Shown piece after piece: positions 7,923 to 15,092 of a stretch of 42,941 nt of DNA. Each line of letters opens with the position of its first letter. Position 1 is the first letter of the stretch. The position numbers and the translations under genes are program-made. The notes under the pieces were generated by a model that had not been told where the DNA came from, made no database searches, and saw only the letters and a list, made by a program, of their open reading frames with translations. The stretch lies in NCBI GenBank assembly GCA_017621035.1, contig JAGATY010000085.1, forward strand, positions 1 through 42,941, written 5' to 3'. The stretch is from Bacteroides sp. GTDB taxonomy: Bacteria > Bacteroidota > Bacteroidia > Bacteroidales > Bacteroidaceae.

Positions 7923-9236
7923 CTAGAAGAGGATACCGACACCGGCTGCCACTTCATTATGCTTGAGGTTTACGGTATGGAAGCCCAGCGTAACAGCAAA
8001 CTTGCCGAGGCGAAGCACACCACCCAAATCGGCAGCCACGCCGGTTGCGCTGTGGTCTGTGTTCTTAGCCCAGCGGCCATCCACAGTCTCCCAGGCAGAA
8101 ACAGCACTGCCATAACCGGCGCCCACATAGAGGTAGAGCGGCTTGCTGAGGCGGTAGAGTGCACCACCGGTTACCGACATGCGCGACTTGGCCGTGTTGC
8201 CTGTGTAGTAAGGTGTTCCACTTCCGTCGGCCAACACTCCGGCATCGTCGCACTCCAGCTCGGTAGAGGCTGAGCCGAAGTCACTTACAAAGCGTACATA
8301 GAAGCCCCACTTCTTCATGAAGCCCACCATACCACCGTAAGAGAGGGTGGAGGGGTGATAGTTAGCCTGTGCAGCAATCAGCACATCCCAAGGCACGCGG
8401 GGCTTGATGGTGGAAATCAGCTGGAAGGTAACGCTCTCGGTCTGTCCGGCCGACACGGTCAGGGTGGTGTCGATGGGGAAGTACATCTCCTTCTCTACAC
8501 GCACATTATAGGTACGGGCTGCCATGCGGTCGCTGCGGTAGGGGGTAGAGCCTACTTCCACACTGTCGACATACACCTTGGCACCCTGTTCCGGCAATGA
8601 GAACAGCTCCATGTAACCAAACTTGGGTTTCAGCACCACGTTCATAATCTTCTGTTCGTCGCCCAGCTTCACCACACCGGCATCCGGCTGGTACATGGGT
8701 GCTTCCACGCGATAGGTATGCTCTCCCTTCTTCATGGTTGCACTGAAGAAACCATTCTCCACCGGCATCAGTTCGTCATCAATATAGATGTTGGCATTAG
8801 AGGGTTCGGGACGCATCACCAAGAGCTGCATGTTATCTTCCACTACCGGCTTGTCTGTATGCTCGCCGGTATTGAGCACCATCTCATAGGTAGTTCCCTT
8901 ATCCACAATCTCAGGATAGAAGTAGTTGCGAATGATGCCAAGCGTTTCGTGCATGACTGAGATGCGTCGTGCACCGCGGGGCACATAGAGCCAGATTTCC
9001 CCCGGCTTGTTCTCACGCGCCACAATGCCTAGAGCATCCGACTCAAAATAGAGGTCTTTCACGCTGGTCACAATACGGATAAGTGCACAAATCTCACCGT
9101 TCTGGTCGCGACGGGGAGCCGTCACACGCGCCGTGATGTCCGTCTCCATCCGGTTGAACGATGCTACGGTCATCTTGTTTTGTTGCGCAACAGCTTCTGT
9201 CTGAGGCAACAATGCCAGCAGCAAAAGCGGCAACAA
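7923..9236 (-). CDS. PEGA-domain protein with C-terminal beta-barrel-like region; signal peptide interrupted by TGA
   Basis: The open frame starts at TTG 9236 (437 residues). The natural start appears to be the ATG at 9266 in the same frame, which reads M-R-N-I-T-P, then TGA at 9246-9248, then RLLLLPLLLLALLPQTEAVAQQ, a normal signal peptide with its charged N-region before the stop. A CGA to TGA change would explain this. The mature protein has a beta-rich N-terminal half; two PEGA-like segments (PSNANIYIDDELMP near 143-156 and PEQGAKVYVDSVEVGSTPY near 210-230); and from about 285 a series of amphipathic strands (ANYHPSTLSYGGMVGFMKKWG, YVGAGYG, final VAAGVGILF) like an outer-membrane barrel. 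First gene of the operon, with a promoter at 9335-9342. It may be a pseudogene, a gene using a weak TTG start, or a sequencing error. Confidence 0.75.
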   Translation of the reverse strand: MLPLLLLALLPQTEAVAQQNKMTVASFNRMETDITARVTAPRRDQNGEICALIRIVTSVKDLYFESDALGIVARENKPGEIWLYVPRGARRISVMHETLGIIRNYFYPEIVDKGTTYEMVLNTGEHTDKPVVEDNMQLLVMRPEPSNANIYIDDELMPVENGFFSATMKKGEHTYRVEAPMYQPDAGVVKLGDEQKIMNVVLKPKFGYMELFSLPEQGAKVYVDSVEVGSTPYRSDRMAARTYNVRVEKEMYFPIDTTLTVSAGQTESVTFQLISTIKPRVPWDVLIAAQANYHPSTLSYGGMVGFMKKWGFYVRFVSDFGSASTELECDDAGVLADGSGTPYYTGNTAKSRMSVTGGALYRLSKPLYLYVGAGYGSAVSAWETVDGRWAKNTDHSATGVAADLGGVLRLGKFAVTLGFHTVNLKHNEVAAGVGILF

Positions 9237-9334
9237 GAGTAGTCGTCAGGGAGTAATGTTTCTCATTATTATAAAGGTTAAGTTGTTTGCCTCCTAAACA
9301 GGTTTTGTAAGTTTTACCCTCCCATCGGGAAGAG

Positions 9335-9342
9335 CAAAGGTA
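9335..9342 (-). promoter_or_regulatory. TAnnTTTG -7 box of the surface-protein operon
   Basis: TACCTTTG on the minus strand. It would give a leader of about 65 bases to the ATG at 9266. Its placement supports 9266 as the original start of the PEGA gene. An AGGAGG at about 9290-9295 lies too far from the ATG to be its ribosome binding site. Confidence 0.65.
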
Positions 9343-9552
9343 CAAGAGGCCGGTAACAGTATGCCGCATACCCGCCACAAAACTAGCGAAAAAAACTATC
9401 ACTCCATCCAAACATTGTCCTCTTTTTCTTTTAAGAACTGCTTTTATTTGCTTTGACATCAGTTCAATAAATGGTCTGAGTAGTCCTTAAAGTCTATTTA
9501 CCCCTTTCTGAAGCCCTTTCCACTCCCTACCACCTCCCTTATTCATACCTTA

Positions 9553-9628
9553 TAGCTTTGGTATTGCTTCGATATTTATTCGATAAAGTGCTGATATTCC
9601 TAATAGATATCATAGGAATATCGAAGCA
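9553..9628 (+). promoter_or_regulatory. Second upstream -7 box followed by nested inverted repeats
   Basis: TAGCTTTG at 9553-9560 matches the Bacteroidales -7 consensus. Immediately after it come two overlapping inverted repeats: TGCTTCGATATT (9565-9576) with AATATCGAAGCA (9617-9628), both perfect, and GATATTCCTA (9593-9602) with TAGGAATATC (9613-9622). The two pairings share 9617-9622 and so compete. This could be an operator or the structured start of a longer rpoN leader or small RNA. The rest of the 9267-9747 gap holds no gene. Confidence 0.4.
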
Positions 9629-9719
9629 GAACCGAATGTGTAATGGCGATGGTATAGACTTGATTTAGCGATGGAACAAAATTATCCCCTCTCATTCCCT
9701 TTCTTCTCACAGAAAGCGT

Positions 9720-9727
9720 TATCTTTG
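9720..9727 (+). promoter_or_regulatory. rpoN promoter -7 box
   Basis: TATCTTTG, 20 bases before the rpoN ATG, giving a leader of roughly 15 bases. Confidence 0.7.
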
Positions 9728-9747
9728 CAACACTATTCAACAAGAGC

Positions 9748-11232
9748 ATGGCACAAGGGTCTAAACAGATACAAACACAGGCGCAACAGCAGACGTTGAT
9801 GCTGTCGCCGCAGCAAATCCTGGTAGTGAAGCTATTGGAGCTGCCTGCTGTGGAGCTGGAAGACCGTGTGCGTGCTGAGTTGCTGGAGAATCCTGCCCTG
9901 GAAGAGGGACGAGAGGAGAGTCCGACGGAAGAGAACAACGAGCCAGAGGAAGAGACTATCAGTCAGGAGGATGGCGGAGATACTGCATACGACAGTCTCA
10001 GCGACTACCTGAATGAGGATGACATTCCGGACTACAAGTTGCAGGAGCGAAACCGCAGTCGCGACGAGCAGGCGGAGGAGATTCCTTTCTCGGCGGCTAC
10101 CTCTTTCTATGAGACACTGAAGGAGCAACTGGCAGAACAGCCACTGAATGAGCATCAGCGTCAACTGGCTGAGTATCTGATAGGCTCGCTGGACGATGAC
10201 GGACTGTTGCGTAAACCGCTGGAAACCATTGCAGACGAGTTGGCCATCTACAGCGGTATAGAGTGCAACGTGCAGGAGCTGGAAGAGATGTTGAAACTTA
10301 TCCAGGACTTCGACCCGGCCGGACTGGGGGCACGTGACCTTCAGGAGTGCCTCTTGCTGCAGGTGGAACGCAAGTTGTCACAACAGCCGGAAGAGCGAGT
10401 GCTGCAACTGGCAGAAGCCATTTTGAAAGAGTGCTTCCTTGAGTTTACCCGCAAGCATTGGGAGAAGATAGAACGTCGGCTGGAGCTGAGTGAGGAGGAG
10501 TGTAGGGAGGCTGTGAAAGAGATTTGCCGACTGAACCCTCGTCCCGGAGCCTCGCTGGGAGAGACCATCGGGAAGAACACGCAACAGATTGTGCCAGACT
10601 TCTTGGTGGAGACGTATGACGACGGCACCATTACCTTGTCGCTAAACAATCCGGGCATGCCGCAACTACGCATCAGTCGGGAGTTTGCCACGCTGGCAGA
10701 GGAGCATCTAAACAACCGGGCCAACCAATCCAAGGAGTCAAAAGAAGCACTACTTTTCCTGAAACAGAAGCTGGACGCCGCGCAAGGCTTTATTGCCGCC
10801 ATCAAGCAACGGCAGCAAACACTGACCACCACCATGCAGGCCATAATCAACCTGCAACGCCCTTTCTTCCTGGAGGGAGACGAGTCACTGATTCGTCCCA
10901 TGATATTAAAAGATGTGGCTGAGGCTACAGGGCTGGACATCTCCACCGTGTCGCGCGTCAGCAATAGTAAATATGTACAGACCAACTTTGGCGTCTACCC
11001 ATTGAAGTTCTTCTTTGGCGAGGCCTACACCAATCCGGAGGGAGAAGAGCTGTCGGTAAGACAGATTCATGCCGTGCTGGAGGAGTGCATTGCCAATGAG
11101 GATAAGAAGAACCCGTTGACCGATGAAGAGTTGACAGAGCTGCTGAAGAAGAAAGGCTTCCCCATGGCACGACGCACAGTGGCCAAGTACAGACAACAGT
11201 TGAACATTCCCGTAGCCCGACTACGTAAGTAA
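9748..11232 (+). CDS. rpoN: RNA polymerase sigma-54 factor
   Basis: 494 residues, the usual length. The N-terminus is the Gln/Leu-rich activator-contact region I (MAQGSKQIQTQAQQQTLMLSPQQ... then LLELPAVELEDRVRAELLENPALEEG). Residues about 55-115 are the acidic region II. The core-binding domain follows (NEHQRQLAEYLIGSLDDDGLL, FDPAGLGARDLQECL), then the DNA-binding HTH region (LKDVAEATGLDISTVSRVSNSKYVQT). The RpoN box (ARRTVAKYR) is at about 475-483, just before the C-terminus. It directs core polymerase to -24/-12 promoters that need an AAA+ activator; none is encoded in this window. ATG 9748, promoter 9720-9727. The PAP2-like gene starts 14 bases later. Confidence 0.97.
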   Translation: MAQGSKQIQTQAQQQTLMLSPQQILVVKLLELPAVELEDRVRAELLENPALEEGREESPTEENNEPEEETISQEDGGDTAYDSLSDYLNEDDIPDYKLQERNRSRDEQAEEIPFSAATSFYETLKEQLAEQPLNEHQRQLAEYLIGSLDDDGLLRKPLETIADELAIYSGIECNVQELEEMLKLIQDFDPAGLGARDLQECLLLQVERKLSQQPEERVLQLAEAILKECFLEFTRKHWEKIERRLELSEEECREAVKEICRLNPRPGASLGETIGKNTQQIVPDFLVETYDDGTITLSLNNPGMPQLRISREFATLAEEHLNNRANQSKESKEALLFLKQKLDAAQGFIAAIKQRQQTLTTTMQAIINLQRPFFLEGDESLIRPMILKDVAEATGLDISTVSRVSNSKYVQTNFGVYPLKFFFGEAYTNPEGEELSVRQIHAVLEECIANEDKKNPLTDEELTELLKKKGFPMARRTVAKYRQQLNIPVARLRK

Positions 11233-11246
11233 TAATCCCGCAAGAG

Positions 11247-11945
11247 ATGAAAGAGGAGCACCTACATTCCACAGAGCAACTGGTATCAGAGCAGAGCCTG
11301 ATCAGGATGGCACGGATAGTATCGGCAGTCTTTACACCGGTTACCATCCCGTTTCTGGCCTTTGGCATTCTGTTTCTGTTCTCATACCTGCGCCTGCTGC
11401 CCTACCAGTACAAGCTGATTGTGATGGGGGTAGTCTTCTGTTTCACCATCCTGATGCCCCTGTTTACCATTCACACTTATAAGCGTATCAATGGCCTGAG
11501 TCGCGATGAGATGGCTGAGCGTAAGCATCGCTATGCCTCTCTGATACTGACACTTATCGGCTACATCTTCTGCCTGATTATGATGCACCGCATGAATCTT
11601 CCCTATTACATGAATGGCATCATCATCTGTGCACTGCTGATGATTCTGGGCTGCACGGTGTGTAACCTGAAGTGGAGAGTGAGTGAACACATGGCCGGAG
11701 CGGGCGCCATCATTGGCGGACTGGTTGCCTTCAGCACGCTGCTCAGTTACAATCCGCTCTGGTGGCTCACGCTGTTTATCCTGATTGCAGGTACGCTGGG
11801 CACGGCACGTATTATCCTGGGGCATCATACATTAGGTGAGGTGATAGGAGGCTTTGTAGTAGGATTGCTCTGCTCACTGCTGGTATTGCATCCGCTGAGC
11901 AACTTCTTCCTCTTTAAATTCATCATTCACCTGATTGCACCCTAA
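11247..11945 (+). CDS. PAP2-like integral membrane protein
   Basis: 232 residues with about six hydrophobic segments (near 22-48, 55-75, 95-112, 120-138, 150-168, 172-195 and 200-225). A weak PAP2 signature is visible: KWRVSEHMAGAGA (in the place of the PSGH motif) and GTARIILGHHTLGEVIGGF (the SRxxxGxHxxxDxxxG motif). The second histidine region is well kept; the catalytic motifs are otherwise degenerate. The family dephosphorylates lipid phosphates such as undecaprenyl pyrophosphate or lipid A; the substrate here cannot be told. It follows rpoN by 14 bases and is probably cotranscribed. Confidence 0.7.
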   Translation: MKEEHLHSTEQLVSEQSLIRMARIVSAVFTPVTIPFLAFGILFLFSYLRLLPYQYKLIVMGVVFCFTILMPLFTIHTYKRINGLSRDEMAERKHRYASLILTLIGYIFCLIMMHRMNLPYYMNGIIICALLMILGCTVCNLKWRVSEHMAGAGAIIGGLVAFSTLLSYNPLWWLTLFILIAGTLGTARIILGHHTLGEVIGGFVVGLLCSLLVLHPLSNFFLFKFIIHLIAP

Positions 11946-12006
11946 AGAGGTAATAAAGAAGAGATTTAAACGTTATATTAGTATAAACCCTTAAAATTAA
12001 AGTATC

Positions 12007-12387
12007 ATGAAATTCCCAACAGACGTAAAGTACACTAAGGAACATGAATGGATCAAGATGGATGGCGACGTTGCCATTGTAGGTATCACAGACTATGCTC
12101 AAGAGCAACTGGGCGACATCGTATTCGTTGACATCCAGACCGAAGGTGAAACATTGGCTGCTGAAGAGGCCTTCGGCACCATTGAAGTGGTAAAAACAAT
12201 CAGTGACTTGTTCATGCCTGTGGCAGGTGAAGTACTGGAGCAAAATGAAGCATTGGCTGACCAACCGGAACTTGTCAACCAAGACCCGTATGGCGAGGGC
12301 TGGCTCATCAAGGTAAAGCCTGCTGCTGATGCCGACTTCGACTCACTGCTGGACGCAGAAGCATACAAGGCACTGGTGAATGAGTAA
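12007..12387 (+). CDS. gcvH: Glycine cleavage system H protein
   Basis: 126 residues, full length. It is the lipoyl carrier that shuttles the methylamine arm between the P, T and L proteins in glycine cleavage. The family start (YTKEHEWIKMDGDVAIVGITDYAQ) is intact, and the lipoylated lysine is Lys63 in GTIEVVKTISDLFMP. The other glycine-cleavage genes are not in the window. It starts 61 bases after the PAP2-like gene; no TAnnTTTG box is visible in that gap. Confidence 0.96.
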   Translation: MKFPTDVKYTKEHEWIKMDGDVAIVGITDYAQEQLGDIVFVDIQTEGETLAAEEAFGTIEVVKTISDLFMPVAGEVLEQNEALADQPELVNQDPYGEGWLIKVKPAADADFDSLLDAEAYKALVNE

Positions 12388-12412
12388 TAAAGAATTTTTT
12401 AATTATGAGTTT

Positions 12413-12500
12413 TGAATTTTGAATTATGAATGGCTGTTCGGGAGCATTACTGTCACAAACTTCATTCATAATTCAAAATTCATAATTCAAAATTCATAAG
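12413..12500. repeat. AT-rich inverted repeat between gcvH and purE
   Basis: TGAATTTTGAATTATGAATG (12413-12432) is the exact inverse complement of 12463-12482 across a 30-base loop. The right arm is then repeated directly (ATTCATAATTCAAA twice, 12465-12493). It can form a 20-bp AT stem-loop just upstream of purE. A related AATTCATA-rich stretch occurs at 35570-35600. It may modulate read-through from gcvH into purE. Confidence 0.75.
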
Positions 12501-12503
12501 ACT

Positions 12504-13013
12504 ATGACCCCAATCGTCAGCATTATCATGGGTAGTACCAGCGACCTCCCTGTTATGGAGAAAGCTGCCCAGCTGCTCAACGACATGCACGTACCGTTTG
12601 AAATGAATGCCCTCTCGGCTCACCGCACACCAGAGGCCGTGGAAGCCTTTGCCAAAGGAGCCAAAGAGCGTGGCATTAAAGTGATTATCGCCGCTGCCGG
12701 CATGGCCGCTGCCCTGCCCGGAGTGATTGCAGCCAGTACCACACTTCCCGTTATCGGGGTGCCCATCAAGGGTTCTGTACTCGACGGCGTGGATGCGCTC
12801 TACTCCATCCTGCAGATGCCTCCCGGCATACCTGTTGCCACTGTCGCCATCAATGGCGCCATGAATGCAGCCATCCTCGCCATCCAGATGTTGGCGTTGG
12901 GAGATAGTACTTTGGCAGAGAACTTCGCCGCTTACAAAGAGGGGCTGAAGAAGAAAATCGTGAAAGCAAACGAAGAGCTGAAAGAAGTGAAATACGAATA
13001 TAAAACTAACTGA
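12504..13013 (+). CDS. purE: N5-carboxyaminoimidazole ribonucleotide mutase (PurE class I-like)
   Basis: 169 residues. It converts N5-CAIR to CAIR (or AIR plus CO2 in class II) in purine synthesis. Visible motifs: MGSTSDLPVMEKA near the N-terminus (phosphate binding) and SAHRTPE with His40. The loop that in E. coli reads GGAAHLPG is AAAGMAAALPG at 63-73, with Ala70 where the second conserved histidine would sit. No PurK is present in the window. The C-terminus is a Lys/Glu-rich helix. It lies 116 bases after gcvH, with the inverted repeat between them. Confidence 0.93.
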   Translation: MTPIVSIIMGSTSDLPVMEKAAQLLNDMHVPFEMNALSAHRTPEAVEAFAKGAKERGIKVIIAAAGMAAALPGVIAASTTLPVIGVPIKGSVLDGVDALYSILQMPPGIPVATVAINGAMNAAILAIQMLALGDSTLAENFAAYKEGLKKKIVKANEELKEVKYEYKTN

Positions 13014-13022
13014 AGCATAGGC

Positions 13023-13062
13023 AGTTAAAGAGACTATCGCTACATCAGTAGACTCTTTAACT
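13023..13062. other. Stem-loop between purE and ispG
   Basis: AGTTAAAGAGACTA (13023-13036) pairs with TAGACTCTTTAACT (13049-13062), 13 of 14 positions, loop 12. There is no T-tract, so it is more likely an RNA-processing or stability element than a full terminator. Confidence 0.6.
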
Positions 13063-13098
13063 CCTTCACAAATATCCATAATTCTAACTTAACCGACC

Positions 13099-14943
13099 GT
13101 GGATTTATTCAACTACAGCCGCCGAGAGACATCGGAAGTAAACATTGGCATCACCCCACTGGGAGGAGAGCATCCTATACGTCTGCAAAGCATGACCAAC
13201 ACAGCCACCCAAGACACAGCAGGAAGTGTGGCACAAGTAAAACGCATTGTAGACGCCGGAGGAGAGTATGTCCGCCTCACTGCCCAAGGAGTAAAAGAGG
13301 CCGAAAACCTGATGAACATCAATGCCGCCCTGCGTGAAGAGGGCTACATGGTACCCCTGGTAGCCGACATCCATTTCAACCCGCGCGTGGCAGATGTGGC
13401 AGCCCTCTATGTGGAAAAGGTGCGCATCAATCCGGGCAACTATGTGGATGCTGCCCGCACCTTTAAACACCTGGAGTACACCGATGAAGAGTATGCGCTG
13501 GAGTTGCAAAAGATACGCGACCGCTTCGTCCCCTTCCTCAACATCTGTAAAGAGAATCACACAGCCATCCGCATTGGCGTAAACCACGGTTCCCTCTCCG
13601 ACCGCATCATGTCGCGCTATGGCGACACGCCGGAGGGCATGGTTGAGTCGTGCATGGAGTTTCTCCGCATCTGCGTGGAGGAGCAGTTCAGCGATGTGGT
13701 TATCTCCATCAAAGCCTCTAACACGGTAGTGATGGTAAAGACAGTCAGGCTGTTAGCTGCCGTGATGGAGAAAGAGGGTATGCACTTCCCCCTCCACTTG
13801 GGAGTGACAGAGGCCGGCGATGGAGAAGACGGTCGCATCAAATCAGCCCTGGGCATCGGTGCACTGCTGGCCGACGGATTGGGTGATACCATCCGGGTGT
13901 CACTCAGCGAAGAACCGGAAGCCGAGATTCCCGTGGCAAAGAAACTAGTAGAATACATTTTAAAGAGACAGGAACACCCGTATATCCCCGGAGCCGTGGC
14001 GCCGGAGTTTAACTACTTGTCACCAGTTCGGCGTGGGTCTATGCGTGTGGGCAACATTGGCGGAGAGAGCCTGCCGGTGGTTATTGCCGCACGACTAGAT
14101 GGTGATGGAGAGTTCAACCCGCAGCTCTTGCCCGACTACGTATATACGGGGCGTTCCTTTCTTCAGAATAATACATACAACATTCCCTGCATTGTGGATG
14201 CTGACGTATGGGACGGTACAGCCAACAGCTACCCGGTGTTCAAGGCCGACCAGCTCTGTTTCATGGGCATGTGTCCCGCACCGCAGAAGTTTCTCTTCAT
14301 CACTTACATGGGGCTGAACGATGAGGTATTAGCCTGCCTGAAACAACATCCCGAGGTGGTACTGATTGCACAAAGCAACCACCCCAACCGACTGGGTGAG
14401 CAGCGTGCTTTGGCTCACCAGCTGATGTGCGAGGGGTTGAAGAATCCTATCGTCTTCTTCCAACACTATGCAGAAACTTCTGTAGAAGAGCTTCAGATAA
14501 AGGCGGCTGCCGACATGGGTGCCTTGGTGTTCGACGGGCTGGTAGATGGCGTATTCCTCTACAACCAGATTCCCGACATTCCCGCCACAGCTACCGACGC
14601 CATTGCTTTCGGCATTCTGCAAGCCGGCCGTCTGCGCACCAGCAAGACAGAGTACATCTCCTGCCCGGGTTGTGGACGTACACTGTATGACCTGCAAAGT
14701 ACCATAGCTCGCATCAAGGCAGCAACCGGACATCTTAAAGGGTTGAAAATCGGCATCATGGGATGCATAGTAAATGGCCCCGGTGAGATGGCTGATGCCG
14801 ATTACGGTTATGTGGGAGCCGGTCGGGGAAAAATCAGTCTCTACAAGAAGAAGGAGTGCATCGAAAAGAACATTCCGGAAGAGGAAGCTGTGGAACGATT
14901 GATAGAACTCATCAAAGAAAACGGCGACTGGAAAGAGTGCTAA
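13099..14943 (+). CDS. ispG: 4-hydroxy-3-methylbut-2-enyl diphosphate synthase (long, three-domain IspG)
   Basis: 614 residues, start GTG at 13099 (no ATG fits, and the N-terminal RRETSEVNIG...LGGEHPIRLQSMTNT is family-typical). It reduces MEcPP to HMBPP in the non-mevalonate isoprenoid pathway. The N-terminal TIM barrel is followed by a large insertion (about 270-500), as in the plant, Chlamydia and Bacteroidetes type; the short form is about 370 residues. The C-terminal domain holds the [4Fe-4S] ligands Cys522 and Cys525 (CPGCGRTL), Cys556 (GIMGCIVNGPGE) and Glu563. It follows purE by 85 bases and may share its transcript. Confidence 0.96.
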   Translation: MDLFNYSRRETSEVNIGITPLGGEHPIRLQSMTNTATQDTAGSVAQVKRIVDAGGEYVRLTAQGVKEAENLMNINAALREEGYMVPLVADIHFNPRVADVAALYVEKVRINPGNYVDAARTFKHLEYTDEEYALELQKIRDRFVPFLNICKENHTAIRIGVNHGSLSDRIMSRYGDTPEGMVESCMEFLRICVEEQFSDVVISIKASNTVVMVKTVRLLAAVMEKEGMHFPLHLGVTEAGDGEDGRIKSALGIGALLADGLGDTIRVSLSEEPEAEIPVAKKLVEYILKRQEHPYIPGAVAPEFNYLSPVRRGSMRVGNIGGESLPVVIAARLDGDGEFNPQLLPDYVYTGRSFLQNNTYNIPCIVDADVWDGTANSYPVFKADQLCFMGMCPAPQKFLFITYMGLNDEVLACLKQHPEVVLIAQSNHPNRLGEQRALAHQLMCEGLKNPIVFFQHYAETSVEELQIKAAADMGALVFDGLVDGVFLYNQIPDIPATATDAIAFGILQAGRLRTSKTEYISCPGCGRTLYDLQSTIARIKAATGHLKGLKIGIMGCIVNGPGEMADADYGYVGAGRGKISLYKKKECIEKNIPEEEAVERLIELIKENGDWKEC

Positions 14944-14959
14944 CACCCCGTTTGTTCCG

Positions 14960-15036
14960 CACTTGTGTGGAGCGTATTCCACACAAGTACGGAGCACGCT
15001 CCACACAAGTGTCCCGTTTACTCCACACAAGTGTGG
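14960..15036. repeat. Nested palindromic array B
   Basis: The word CCACACAAGT occurs three times on the plus strand (14979-14988, 15001-15010, 15023-15032) and once inverted (ACTTGTGTGG, 14961-14970). CACTTGTGTGGAGCGT (14960-14975) is a perfect inverse of 14996-15011. The same left arm can instead pair with 14979-14988. The last copy forms its own small hairpin, CCACAC-AA-GTGTGG (15023-15036). It lies between the ispG stop and the next gene. Confidence 0.8.
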
Positions 15037-15092
15037 AATAAACAGGATTTAAACAACTGATAATCAGCACACATTTAAAGACTCTAATTCAC

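Noticed and set aside
12480-13079. Minus-strand ORF over purE (199 aa)
   Set aside because: A shadow of purE, whose motifs on the plus strand are unambiguous.
14856-15041. Small ORF across palindromic array B
   Set aside because: It is an out-of-frame extension of ispG into the repeat, with no start signal.
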